Origin: Thiotrichales bacterium
Lineage (GTDB): Bacteria; Pseudomonadota; Gammaproteobacteria; Francisellales; CACEW01
Assembly (NCBI GenBank): GCA_947476405.1
Contig: CANJQG010000009.1
Location: 1 to 54,390 of the forward strand
Direction of reading: 5' to 3'
DNA length: 54,390 bases
In this document: positions 16,334-24,533 of the stretch, in pieces
Layout: every line of letters starts with the position of its first letter
Position numbering within the stretch: position 1 is the first letter of the stretch
Notes under the pieces: model-generated
What the model saw: the letters and a program-made list of their open reading frames with translations, nothing else
What the model was told of the DNA's origin: nothing
The model's database searches: none
Program-made: the position numbers and the translations under genes

Positions 16334-17228
16334 ACGTCTTTTTGTCGGCCTCAGTGGCGGCTTGGACTCCATGGTGCTCGCCCACGCTTGTGCGCACATT
16401 CATCCTCGCTGCATTTTAATTCATATTCATCATCATTTGCAGCCGGAAGCCGATCAATGGTTGAAGTTCGTCACTGATTTTGCATGTCAGAATGCCTTGT
16501 TTTTAGAGGTCTTTCATGTGAAAACACAGCCCGGTCCTGCTGAAAGTATTGAGGATTTTGCACGTCAGGCTCGTTATGCTTTTTTTACCTCGATCTTGAC
16601 CGAACCGACAGATGTTTTGTGTTTAGCACATCATCAAGATGATCAGGTCGAAACATTTTTTTTAAATCTGGCGCGGGGTTCAGGTTTAAATGGTCTCACC
16701 GCGATGCCTGACTCCAGGCCATTGGGTGAGGGCCTGCTGCTGCGTCCGCTTTTAGAGTATAGCCGTGCGGAGTTGGAAAGGTATGCGCATTGCAATGGCT
16801 TAAGCTGGATTCAGGATCCCAGTAATCAAGATGAGCGCTTTGATCGCAATTTTTTGCGAAAAACGGTTTTGCCCCTTTTAAAATCACGCTGGCCGCGTTT
16901 TCAGGATAAAGTGGAAAATAGCATTGCACACTTGCAGGAAGCGCGATTGCTTTTGGATGCTCATCTCGATGAGATGCTTTTAGATGTGCAGGAATCAGAG
17001 GCCCAAGTTTCTCTTAAAAAAATGCGCATCTTGACTCATTCAGCGCAAAAATTGCTCTTGCAGCATTGGTTTAAAAAATATGCACATTTGAATTTGACAA
17101 GCGTGCATTTAGAGTGCATAATTCAAGATTTTTTATCGACTGGCAATGATGCGGCGCCGCTTTTTCAGTTTCATGGCTGGGATCTGCGTCGGAATCGGCA
17201 GGCCCTATTTTTGGAAAAAACAAATTAA
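16299..17228 (+). CDS. tilS: tRNA(Ile)-lysidine synthetase TilS, short form
   Basis: TilS makes lysidine at the wobble C34 of tRNA-Ile(CAU), changing both codon and charging identity. The N-terminal PP-loop ATPase shows the SGGLDS signature (about residues 19-24) and LAHHQDDQVETFFLNLARGSG. The RNFLRKTVLPLL segment is also conserved. At 309 residues it is over 100 shorter than the 432-residue E. coli enzyme and lacks the C-terminal TilS domain. Some lineages have such a short form. The start lies inside accA and the two are probably translationally coupled. Confidence 0.92.
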   Translation: MVALKLNLPSFKRLFVGLSGGLDSMVLAHACAHIHPRCILIHIHHHLQPEADQWLKFVTDFACQNALFLEVFHVKTQPGPAESIEDFARQARYAFFTSILTEPTDVLCLAHHQDDQVETFFLNLARGSGLNGLTAMPDSRPLGEGLLLRPLLEYSRAELERYAHCNGLSWIQDPSNQDERFDRNFLRKTVLPLLKSRWPRFQDKVENSIAHLQEARLLLDAHLDEMLLDVQESEAQVSLKKMRILTHSAQKLLLQHWFKKYAHLNLTSVHLECIIQDFLSTGNDAAPLFQFHGWDLRRNRQALFLEKTN

Positions 17229-17239
17229 AAGGATTTTTC

Positions 17240-18784
17240 ATGGTTCATTCATTTGATGTATTGATTATCGGTAGCGGTGCAGCAGGCTTGAGTGCGGCCT
17301 TGCGTCTGGCTGAACACGGAAAAACCGTCGGTTTAATTTGCAAGGGTTCCCTGCAGGAAAGTTCAACCTTATATGCGCAGGGAGGCATTGCCGCTGTTTT
17401 TGATTCTGAGGATAGTATTGAGGCGCATATTCAAGATACCTTAATCGCTGGAGCAGGTCTTTGTGATGAAAAAGCAGTGCGTTTCACAGTAGAAAATGGT
17501 CGTAATGCTGTGGAATGGTTGATTGATCGGGGGGTCAAATTTACGCAGGAGCAAGATGCGCAGGGGGAATGGCGTTATCATTTAAATTTGGAGGGAGGGC
17601 ATTCCCATCGGAGGATTTTACATACTGATGATGAAACCGGGCGTTCTGTTTCCACCACCTTGGTTGAGCTGGCGCGCAAAACTTCGAAAATTCAGATTTT
17701 TGAAAATCATATTGCCATTGATTTAATTAAAAAAGATGGAGCTTGTGTTGGCTGTTATAGTTTGGATGAAGATCGTCATCAGGTGGTTATTTTTAAGGCC
17801 CAGGCCGTGCTTTTAGCGACGGGCGGGGCTAGTCGTGTGTATTTATACTCTACCAATCCTCGGGTATCAAGCGGGGATGGTATTGCAATGGGGTATCGAG
17901 GCGGATGTAGGGTCAAAGATTTAGAGTTTAATCAATTTCATCCCACCTGCTTTTATCATCCAGAGGCGCGCTCTTTTTTGCTGAGTGAAGCGTTGCGCGG
18001 TGAAGGTGCGATTTTGCGTTTGCCGGATGGCTCACGGTTTATGCAAAAATTTCATCCGTTGGCCGAGTTAGCACCCCGTGATATTGTTGCGCGTGCCATT
18101 GATCATGAAATGAAGCGTCTTGGAATTGATTGTGTGTATCTGGATATTTCGCATCAACCGAAAGCATTAATCTTGCAGCACTTTCCCAATATCTATCAAA
18201 ATTTATTAAAATTCGGTTTTGACTTGACGACTGATCGGGTTCCGGTCGTGCCCGCAGCGCATTATACCTGTGGTGGTTTGGTGGTGGATGAGCATGCGCG
18301 AACAGATGTGCCTGGTCTTTACGCCGCAGGGGAAGTGACCTGTACGGGTTTACATGGCGCCAATCGTATGGCCAGCAATTCTCTTTTGGAGTGTTTGGTT
18401 TATGCGAAAGCTGCGGTACAGGATATACTTTGTCAATGGAAAGAATCGGCCACTGAATTCGAGATTGCAGCTTGGGATGATCGCTATGTTGAGGATTCAG
18501 AAGAAGAGATTCTCGTGACTCAAAATTGGGATGAATTGCGGCGTTTTATGTGGAATTATGTTGGAATTGTACGTTCCAATAAGCGTCTTCAGCGTGCCAG
18601 TGATCGGATTAAATTGTTAAAACATGAGGTTCAGGAGTATTATGCCCATTTCCGTGTCAGTCGTGATTTATTGGAGCTGCGTAATTTAATTCTGATTGCA
18701 GAATTAGTCGTGAATGCAGCGACTGCGCGTCACGAAAGCGTTGGGCTGCATTTTAGTTTAGATTATCTGCCTGTTTCAACTTGA
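17240..18784 (+). CDS. nadB: L-aspartate oxidase
   Basis: NadB oxidises L-aspartate to iminoaspartate with FAD, the first step of de novo NAD synthesis. NadA then condenses it to quinolinate. The 514-residue protein has the dinucleotide-binding GSGAAG (11-16) and the family sequences STLYAQGGIAAVF, EGGHSHRRILH and a late GLYAAGEVTCTGLHGANRM with the conserved catalytic Arg/His region. The ATG follows AAGGAT. nadA and nadC are not in the window. The 3' end overlaps the convergent corC gene by 22 nt. Confidence 0.95.
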   Translation: MVHSFDVLIIGSGAAGLSAALRLAEHGKTVGLICKGSLQESSTLYAQGGIAAVFDSEDSIEAHIQDTLIAGAGLCDEKAVRFTVENGRNAVEWLIDRGVKFTQEQDAQGEWRYHLNLEGGHSHRRILHTDDETGRSVSTTLVELARKTSKIQIFENHIAIDLIKKDGACVGCYSLDEDRHQVVIFKAQAVLLATGGASRVYLYSTNPRVSSGDGIAMGYRGGCRVKDLEFNQFHPTCFYHPEARSFLLSEALRGEGAILRLPDGSRFMQKFHPLAELAPRDIVARAIDHEMKRLGIDCVYLDISHQPKALILQHFPNIYQNLLKFGFDLTTDRVPVVPAAHYTCGGLVVDEHARTDVPGLYAAGEVTCTGLHGANRMASNSLLECLVYAKAAVQDILCQWKESATEFEIAAWDDRYVEDSEEEILVTQNWDELRRFMWNYVGIVRSNKRLQRASDRIKLLKHEVQEYYAHFRVSRDLLELRNLILIAELVVNAATARHESVGLHFSLDYLPVST

Positions 18785-19608
18785 TGATGAAGCTCAATTT
18801 GAATGACGCGTCGGGAGTCTGATCTGAGCGCGTTGATTTGCCAGTCATCGATTGAAATGCTGTTCCCCACTTCCGGGATATGGCCCAAGCTGCGTGTCAA
18901 TAAACCGCCAATGGTATCAACTTCTTCGTCTTTGAACGCTGTTCCAAGCGCTTCATTTAGGTCCTCTAGGGAAACTGTCGCATGAACATGATAGTGCTGA
19001 TCTGAGAATTTTTGGATGGTTTGTTCTGTATTATCAAACTCATCTTCGATATCTCCGACGATTTCTTCCAGGATATCTTCAATGCTCACTAGGCCTGCGA
19101 TTCCACCATATTCATCAACGACGATGGCAAGATGATTATGACGGGCTTTAAATTCGTTGAGCAGGGTATCCAGACGTTTACTTTCAGGGACAAAAAAGGC
19201 AGGTCTTAAAATTGTTTTCAGGTCAAGCTCTTGATTTTTTTCGTAAACATACGCTTTTAAAAAATCTTTGACCAGGAGAATTCCCAATACATCATCTTTA
19301 TTTTCACCAATTACAGGGAATCGCGAGTGAGAGGCTTCAGAGATAATGGTGACAATGTTTTTAAGCGGTTCTTCAATCGGTAAAACAATCATTTGCGAAC
19401 GCGGAACCATGATCTCCCGCACTTGAAGTTGGGAGATTTCCAATACGCCGTCAATCATTTTATACGTGTCAAAGTCAATGATTTTACGTGCCTCAGCATT
19501 TTTAAGCAGACTTGTGAGGTCTTTGACAGATTGGGGTTGGACCGCAAAGTGATTTTTGATCTGGCGGAGCCATTTTTTAAAAGAAGAGGGGGGAAGGGTA
19601 TCAGTCAT
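18763..19608 (-). CDS. corC: CorC/YbeX-like CBS-domain protein
   Basis: This 281-residue protein has the CorC layout. A short N-terminal part (MTDTLPPSSFKKWLRQI) leads to two CBS domains (from REIMVPRSQM to about residue 185) and a C-terminal CorC_HlyC domain (DEYGGIAGLVSIEDILEEIVGDIEDE, then the FAD-binding-like fold). It has no membrane segments. The family is associated with Mg2+/Co2+ efflux and is encoded with YbeY and Lnt in many gammaproteobacteria. I use the ATG at 19608, which overlaps the end of ybeY by 8 nt. The frame is open much further upstream inside ybeY, but that N-terminus is not family-like. The lnt gene that commonly follows is missing. Confidence 0.9.
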   Translation of the reverse strand: MTDTLPPSSFKKWLRQIKNHFAVQPQSVKDLTSLLKNAEARKIIDFDTYKMIDGVLEISQLQVREIMVPRSQMIVLPIEEPLKNIVTIISEASHSRFPVIGENKDDVLGILLVKDFLKAYVYEKNQELDLKTILRPAFFVPESKRLDTLLNEFKARHNHLAIVVDEYGGIAGLVSIEDILEEIVGDIEDEFDNTEQTIQKFSDQHYHVHATVSLEDLNEALGTAFKDEEVDTIGGLLTRSLGHIPEVGNSISIDDWQINALRSDSRRVIQIELHHQVETGR

Positions 19609-20047
19609 GAGGGGCCTCGTAGGGGTTTGCAAGATTGAGTTGAGCAAGTAGTTCGATTTCGATTTGCTCCATTTCGGTCGCATCGGCTTCATTTTCATGA
19701 TCAAAGCCCAATAGATGTAAAACGCCATGAATTAAAAGATGTTGATAATGTGCACGGATAGATTTATTTTGATTCTTCGCTTCAGCCTGAATAACGGGGT
19801 GACATAAGGCCAGGTCGCCTAAATACCTTTCCTCTTCAAAAGGAAAAGACAGGACATTCGTGGGGTTGTCTTTGCCGCGAAATTGTTTGTTGAGCTGTTG
19901 TGATTCCTCAGGCTTGACAATGCGGATGCAGATTTCATGCTGAGTTAAGTCAAATTCTTGAGAAAGCAAATTCATCGCAGGTTTGAATAAACTACGCTTT
20001 GGAAGTTCAGGCTCAGGTTCTGTTGCAATTTGTAGCGTCCATTTCAT
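19601..20047 (-). CDS. ybeY: Endoribonuclease YbeY
   Basis: YbeY is a single-strand-specific metalloendoribonuclease needed for 16S rRNA 3' maturation and ribosome quality control. The zinc motif HGVLHLLGFDH (His107, His111, His117 from the chosen start) is intact, and the conserved NVLSFPF and LGDLALC strands precede it. The ATG at 20047 gives 148 residues; a TTG at 20077 is a possible upstream start. Neither has a good Shine-Dalgarno. It starts a two-gene unit with corC. The usual partner phoH (ybeZ) upstream is absent. A 10-bp palindrome lies just upstream of the start. Confidence 0.93.
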   Translation of the reverse strand: MKWTLQIATEPEPELPKRSLFKPAMNLLSQEFDLTQHEICIRIVKPEESQQLNKQFRGKDNPTNVLSFPFEEERYLGDLALCHPVIQAEAKNQNKSIRAHYQHLLIHGVLHLLGFDHENEADATEMEQIEIELLAQLNLANPYEAPHD

Positions 20048-20054
20048 AGAATAG

Positions 20055-20064
20055 ATGATATCAT
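20055..20064. repeat. 10-bp palindrome upstream of ybeY
   Basis: ATGATATCAT is a perfect palindrome a few bases before the ybeY ATG. It could be an operator or chance; nothing else supports it. Confidence 0.3.
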
Positions 20065-20261
20065 AAAATAAAATCAAAGTGTTGTGTTTTTTATCATCGA
20101 TTTGGGTGAATTTGCAACAAGTTTTTTCCTATATATCTGTTTCTCATGTAATCGGACCTCTGGATATGTAGGGATTTTTCTGTTCGTTCAGTGTGCATTT
20201 GTGGGGTGTAAGTGCTTCAGAATGGCGGTTTACTTTGGATTGAGAATAGAGAAAAAACAAA
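20065..20261. other. Non-coding stretch between ybeY and the hfq promoter
   Basis: No convincing gene is seen. The only open frame (82 codons from 20084) starts with GTG without a ribosome-binding site, is rich in Phe and Cys, and resembles nothing known. The canonical hfq neighbour miaA is not present here in any frame. I see no tRNA or clear small RNA. Confidence 0.5.
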
Positions 20262-20290
20262 TAGACAGGGTGTCAAACGCATGTTACAAT
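20262..20290 (+). promoter_or_regulatory. Promoter of hfq-hflX
   Basis: TAGACA (20262-20267) and TACAAT (20285-20290) are 17 bp apart. The leader to the hfq ATG is about 50 nt and AAGGA precedes the start. Confidence 0.6.
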
Positions 20291-20347
20291 TGCCGTCTTC
20301 GTGTTACTTTGATCTGTAAAAATAATAAATAAGGATTTTTTAATAAA

Positions 20348-20596
20348 ATGGGAAAACTAAACTCGTTACAAGATGTGTTTTTAAATACTTTGCGTGAAGA
20401 AGAAACGCAGGTTGCGATTTATTTGGTCAATGGGATCAAGCTGCAAGGAAAGATTGAAGCGTTTGATTCGATTGTAGTGGTTTTGGGTCATCATGAAACC
20501 AATCAGATTGTTTATAAGCATGCGATTTCAACCATTGTGCCGGTTCATCCTGTGCATTTGGTCTGGGGAACCGCTCAGGCTGAGGCAGCGGAGTAA
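20348..20596 (+). CDS. hfq: RNA chaperone Hfq with altered rim
   Basis: Hfq is the hexameric Sm-like chaperone that pairs small RNAs with mRNAs. The 82-residue protein has Sm1 (VAIYLVNGIKLQGKIEAFD) and the Sm2 signature YKHAISTIVP. It lacks the long disordered C-terminal tail of E. coli. Two differences stand out. The rim arginine patch, LRRER at residues 15-19 in E. coli, reads LREEE here, losing two of three arginines. On the proximal face, Q41-F42 are replaced by S41-I42. Gln8 and the Lys-His pair of Sm2 are kept. The gene precedes hflX as usual, which argues for the primary Hfq. Confidence 0.93.
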   Translation: MGKLNSLQDVFLNTLREEETQVAIYLVNGIKLQGKIEAFDSIVVVLGHHETNQIVYKHAISTIVPVHPVHLVWGTAQAEAAE

Positions 20597-20599
20597 ACT

Positions 20600-21907
20600 T
20601 TGCTTAGTTTTTTTGCAAGCAGTTGCCCTCGTGCGATCCTGATTCAGATTGATTTTTATCGCCAGGAATCGCCTGATTTTGATGAGCTGAAAGAGCTGGC
20701 TAAAACCGCGCGGGTTGAGTCTGTGGATCAGCTTATTTTTAGCCGAGATCATATTGACCCTCGTTTTTATATGGGTGAGGGAAAAGTTCAGGAACTAGAA
20801 GTTTTAATCCCGCTTTATGATGCTAACTTAATTATATTTAATCATGATCTCACGCCGACGCAGGAGCGGAATCTCAACAAGCGGCTGAATATTCAGGTGA
20901 TGAGCCGCACTGGATTGATTTTAGAGATTTTTTCACAGCGTGCGCGAACCCATGAAGGAAAATTGCAGGTCGAGTTGGCCCATCTGGATTATCAAGCGAC
21001 ACGCTTGGTGCGTGGCTGGACGCATTTGGAGCGTCAGCGCGGTGGAATTGGGGTGCGCGGCGGCCCTGGCGAAACGCAGCTTGAAATTGATAAGCGCTTA
21101 TTACGTCAAAAAATGAAGCAGTTGAAGCATCAAATTGAAAAAGTAAAGTCTCAACGTCAATTAGGGCGTGCCTCCCGTCAAAAATCGGATATGGCTTGTC
21201 TTGCTTTGGTGGGCTATACCAATGCAGGGAAATCTACCTTGTTTAATCTGCTGTGTCAGTCGGATGTCTATGTGGCCAATCAGCTTTTTGCAACGCTGGA
21301 CCCCAGCTTGCGGAAATTGATCCTCCCCCATTATGGCGAGATGATTTTAGCGGATACGGTCGGATTTATTCGTAATTTGCCGCATAGTCTGGTAGAAGCT
21401 TTTAAATCGACTTTGGAAGAAGTGATCGAAGCCACCTTATTGATTCATGTCATCGATGCCAGTCATCCGGATTATTTGTTGCAGAAACAACAGGTTTTAC
21501 ATGTTCTGGAAGAAATCGGCGCCGGGGAGCAGCCTATTTTAGAAGTCATGAATAAAATCGATCTGGCCGAAAATCAGGAAGCCCGCATTGATTATGATGA
21601 GGCAGGCCTGCCGATTCGTGTTTGGATCTCTGCCTTAAAAAGCGAGGGTGAGGCTTTATTGTTACAGGCCATTTTGCAACGTTTGAGTCCTATTCAATTC
21701 AATGGAATTTTAGTTTTGCCACCCGCGCGGGGCGAGATTCGTTCTGTACTCTATTCCTGGCAAGCCGTTCGTGCTGAAGAAGTGGATGAGGTGGGTGCAT
21801 CCCATCTTACGCTCTCTGTTGCCCTGCATCGTCTGGAGCGTTTGTTTAGCGAGCATGAGCTTAATCTTGAGGAATATTTACTTGACCTGAAACCCGTCTG
21901 CATTTAG
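20600..21907 (+). CDS. hflX: Ribosome-splitting GTPase HflX
   Basis: HflX is a GTPase that binds 50S subunits and splits stalled 70S ribosomes. The 435-residue protein has the family N-terminal domain, the GGPGETQLEIDKRL signature and a coiled-coil linker. The G domain shows GYTNAGKSTLFN (G1), DTVGFIRNLPHSLVEAFKST (G3) and NKIDLA (G4). The start is a TTG at 20600 with GGAG six bases upstream, at the end of hfq; no better in-frame codon is seen. It lies three bases after hfq. Its last codons contain the promoter of the suf operon. hflK and hflC, often next, are absent. Confidence 0.94.
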   Translation: MLSFFASSCPRAILIQIDFYRQESPDFDELKELAKTARVESVDQLIFSRDHIDPRFYMGEGKVQELEVLIPLYDANLIIFNHDLTPTQERNLNKRLNIQVMSRTGLILEIFSQRARTHEGKLQVELAHLDYQATRLVRGWTHLERQRGGIGVRGGPGETQLEIDKRLLRQKMKQLKHQIEKVKSQRQLGRASRQKSDMACLALVGYTNAGKSTLFNLLCQSDVYVANQLFATLDPSLRKLILPHYGEMILADTVGFIRNLPHSLVEAFKSTLEEVIEATLLIHVIDASHPDYLLQKQQVLHVLEEIGAGEQPILEVMNKIDLAENQEARIDYDEAGLPIRVWISALKSEGEALLLQAILQRLSPIQFNGILVLPPARGEIRSVLYSWQAVRAEEVDEVGASHLTLSVALHRLERLFSEHELNLEEYLLDLKPVCI

Positions 21908-21910
21908 AAT
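21882..21910 (+). promoter_or_regulatory. Promoter of the suf operon
   Basis: TTGACC (21882-21887) and TAGAAT (21905-21910) are exactly 17 bp apart, inside and just past the hflX 3' end. Transcription would start near 21917, at the edge of the operator that follows. Confidence 0.65.
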
Positions 21911-21917
21911 GCAGCTC

Positions 21918-21942
21918 AATGAAGACTAAATTAGTCCCCTAT
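21918..21942. promoter_or_regulatory. IscR type-1-like operator before the suf regulator
   Basis: The core GACTAAATTAGTC (21924-21936) matches the IscR type-1 core GACTRWWWYAGTC at every position, and the right flank (CCCTAT) matches four of six. The left flank is poor. The site lies just downstream of the suf promoter and runs into the regulator ATG (21941), so binding would block transcription. That fits cluster-dependent autorepression. Confidence 0.65.
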
Positions 21943-22345
21943 GATCCGTATTAGTAAATTAGCTGATTATGCCTGTGTCTTGATGGTCTCCTTAATGCAT
22001 AGCATAGACCCTTTGAGTGCGATGGAGTTGTCTGATAAGACGGCTATTCATTTGCCGACTGTTAAAAAGCTATTGAAGTTATTGAGTAAAAACCAGATGG
22101 TTTCTGCCTCCCGTGGGGCATTGGGCGGATATCAAATTTTGGGAGATGTCTTGAAGATCACCGTTTTAGACTTGGTGGAGGCGGTGGACGGGCCCATTGC
22201 GATGACCGACTGTTCCCATCCTTTAAAACAATGTGGAATGACCCAGCATTGTGGAAATCGGCAACATTGGCGATTGATTAATAAAACCGTACGCGAGAGT
22301 TTGAAAGGCTTGTCCTTGCAAGATTTATCAGGAGAAGTAGTATGA
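21941..22345 (+). CDS. Rrf2-family SUF regulator (IscR-like)
   Basis: This 134-residue protein is an Rrf2 transcription factor of the kind found at the head of suf operons in Xanthomonas-like gammaproteobacteria. The winged helix-turn-helix covers residues 1-70 (MELSDKTAIHLPTVKKLLKLL, then RGALGGYQIL). Three cysteines, Cys91, Cys98 and Cys104, sit where IscR binds its [2Fe-2S] cluster, with spacing C-x6-C-x5-C against C-x5-C-x5-C in E. coli. His109 may be the fourth ligand. It probably senses cluster status and represses its own operon through the IscR-like site overlapping its start. No Shine-Dalgarno is seen because the operator occupies that place. The stop overlaps the sufB start (ATGA). 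Confidence 0.9.
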   Translation: MIRISKLADYACVLMVSLMHSIDPLSAMELSDKTAIHLPTVKKLLKLLSKNQMVSASRGALGGYQILGDVLKITVLDLVEAVDGPIAMTDCSHPLKQCGMTQHCGNRQHWRLINKTVRESLKGLSLQDLSGEVV

Positions 22346-23784
22346 CAACAGAAACCATTCACGACCTAGTTAAGAATGAATATCAGCATGGTTTTGTAAC
22401 GGATATTGAATCACAAAGTCTTCCTCCTGGCTTGAATGAAGAGGTCGTGCGTGCGATTTCAGCTTTAAAGAAAGAACCCGAATTTATGCTGAACTGGCGC
22501 CTGAAAGCCTTTGCACATTGGAAAACGATGACCATGCCCGATTGGCAGCATCTTAAAATCGCGCCTATCGATTATCAGGCCATCAGTTATTTTTCTGCAC
22601 CGAAATCTAAATCGGATGGCCCTCAAAGCTTGGATGAAGTGGATCCTAAATTATTAGAAACCTATAAAAAATTAGGGGTGCCCTTGCACGAGTGGGCCAC
22701 GCTCGCAGGGGTGGCGGTTGATGCGGTGTTTGATAGTGTTTCCGTGATTACAACTTTTAAAGACAAGCTGCAGGCTGCGGGTGTGATCTTCTGCTCATTT
22801 TCCGAGGCGGTGCATCATCACCCTGATTTAGTTGAAAAATATTTGGGTTCAGTGGTGCCCCAGAAGGATAATTTTTTTGCAGCTTTGAACTCTGCGGTTT
22901 TTAGTGATGGTTCGTTTGTCTATATTCCAAAAGGGGTGCGTTGCCCTATGGAGTTGTCAACGTATTTCAGAATTAATGCCGCTAATACCGGTCAATTTGA
23001 GCGGACTTTAATTATTGCCGATGAAGGGGCTTATGTCAGCTATCTCGAAGGCTGTACTGCGCCTCAGCGGGATGAAAATCAGCTACATGCTGCGGTGGTC
23101 GAGATTGTGGCATTGGATCATGCTGAAGTGAAGTATTCAACGGTTCAAAATTGGTATCCGGGCGATGAAAATGGCAAGGGCGGCATTTATAATTTTGTGA
23201 CGAAGCGCGGACTCTGTCGTGGCAAGAAGTCTAAGATTTCATGGACGCAAATTGAGACTGGTTCCGCCATAACCTGGAAATATCCGAGTGTGATTTTGCA
23301 AGGCGATGATTCGGTGGGTGAGTTTTACTCTGTGGCGCTGACCAATCATTATCAGCAAGCGGATACGGGCACTAAAATGATTCATATCGGCAAAAACACC
23401 AAGAGTACGATTTTGTCAAAAGGAATTTCTGCGCATCGTGCTAGCAATACCTATCGGGGTTTGGTGCGGATCGCGCCAACAGCGAAGCATGCGCATAATT
23501 ATACCCAGTGTGATTCGCTGCTGATTGGAGGGGAATGTGCAGCGCATACCTTTCCGTATATTGAAGTCAAAAATGCCAGTAGTCGCGTTGAACATGAGGC
23601 GACAACGTCCAAAATTGCGGATGAGCAATTATTTTATTGTCAGCAACGTGGGATGACAGAAGAAGAAGCAGTTTCCATGATTGTGAATGGGTTTTGTAAA
23701 GAAGTATTTAAGCAGCTGCCGCTTGAATTTGCGGTTGAGGCTCAGAAGTTGATGGAAGTGAGTTTAGAGGGAGCGATTGGGTAA
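22342..23784 (+). CDS. sufB: Fe-S scaffold subunit SufB
   Basis: SufB is the core of the SufBC2D scaffold that builds Fe-S clusters from SufS-derived sulfur. The 480-residue protein is full length. The N-terminal helical domain is followed by the right-handed beta-helix core and a C-terminal helical end (EEEAVSMIVNGFCKEVF, LPLEFAVEAQKLMEVSLE). Cys390, in QCDSLLIG, corresponds to the essential Cys405 of E. coli. The N-terminal part carries the usual basic-patch and RINAANTGQFERTLI sequences. It overlaps the regulator upstream by four bases and sufC downstream by one, so the operon is tightly coupled. Confidence 0.96.
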   Translation: MTTETIHDLVKNEYQHGFVTDIESQSLPPGLNEEVVRAISALKKEPEFMLNWRLKAFAHWKTMTMPDWQHLKIAPIDYQAISYFSAPKSKSDGPQSLDEVDPKLLETYKKLGVPLHEWATLAGVAVDAVFDSVSVITTFKDKLQAAGVIFCSFSEAVHHHPDLVEKYLGSVVPQKDNFFAALNSAVFSDGSFVYIPKGVRCPMELSTYFRINAANTGQFERTLIIADEGAYVSYLEGCTAPQRDENQLHAAVVEIVALDHAEVKYSTVQNWYPGDENGKGGIYNFVTKRGLCRGKKSKISWTQIETGSAITWKYPSVILQGDDSVGEFYSVALTNHYQQADTGTKMIHIGKNTKSTILSKGISAHRASNTYRGLVRIAPTAKHAHNYTQCDSLLIGGECAAHTFPYIEVKNASSRVEHEATTSKIADEQLFYCQQRGMTEEEAVSMIVNGFCKEVFKQLPLEFAVEAQKLMEVSLEGAIG

Positions 23785-24533
23785 TGTTAAAAATAGAAAA
23801 TTTACAGGTTGAAGTTGACGGGAAGCTGATTCTAAAAGGGGTGGATCTTGAAATCAATGCGGGCGAAATTCATGCCATTATGGGTCCAAATGGCTCTGGA
23901 AAAAGTACCCTTGGTTATAGCTTAAGTGGGAAGCCTGGCTATGAAATAGTGGGGGGCAGGGTTGAATTTAAGGGCAAAGATTTCGCTGAGTTGTCAATTG
24001 TAGAGCGTGCAGAAATGGGCTTATTTTTAGGAATGCAGTATCCCATTGAATTGCCCGGTGTGAATAATACCTTTTTCTTGAGGCAGGCCTATAATAAAAA
24101 ATTACAGCGAGAGCATCAGGAGCCCTTAGATGCCATGGATTTCCTGGCTTTGATTAAAGCAAAAATGGCGATTGTCGGCATGGATCAAAGCTTTTTGACG
24201 CGGAATGTGAATGAAGGGTTTTCGGGCGGAGAAAAAAAACGCAACGAAGTCTTGCAAATGCTGCTTTTAGAGCCGAGCATGGTGATTTTAGATGAGCTGG
24301 ATTCAGGCCTGGATATTGATGCGCTTTCCTGGGTCGGGAAGGCAGTGAATGTCCTTAAAAATACGGAGCGTAGCTTTTTAGTGATTACCCATTATCAGCG
24401 TTTATTAAATTATATTGTGCCTGATTTTGTCCATGTTTTGTCAAAGGGGAAAATCATCAAAAGCGGTGATAGGTCATTAGCATTAAAGCTAGAAGAACAA
24501 GGATATGGCTGGCTTGGAATCGATCATGACTGA
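23784..24533 (+). CDS. sufC: SUF ATPase SufC
   Basis: SufC is the ABC-type ATPase that drives conformational change in the SufB-SufD scaffold and has no membrane partner. The 249-residue protein shows Walker A GPNGSGKST (34-42), the signature NEGFSGGEKKRNEVLQM with the SufC-typical EKKR sequence, Walker B (MVILDELDSGLD) and the H-loop (FLVITHYQRLL). It starts in a TAATG junction with sufB and ends inside the sufD start. Confidence 0.96.
   Translation: MLKIENLQVEVDGKLILKGVDLEINAGEIHAIMGPNGSGKSTLGYSLSGKPGYEIVGGRVEFKGKDFAELSIVERAEMGLFLGMQYPIELPGVNNTFFLRQAYNKKLQREHQEPLDAMDFLALIKAKMAIVGMDQSFLTRNVNEGFSGGEKKRNEVLQMLLLEPSMVILDELDSGLDIDALSWVGKAVNVLKNTERSFLVITHYQRLLNYIVPDFVHVLSKGKIIKSGDRSLALKLEEQGYGWLGIDHD

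Noticed and set aside
20084..20332. 82-codon open frame between ybeY and hfq
   Set aside because: It starts with GTG without a ribosome-binding site, has a Phe/Cys-heavy composition, overlaps the hfq promoter and resembles no family.
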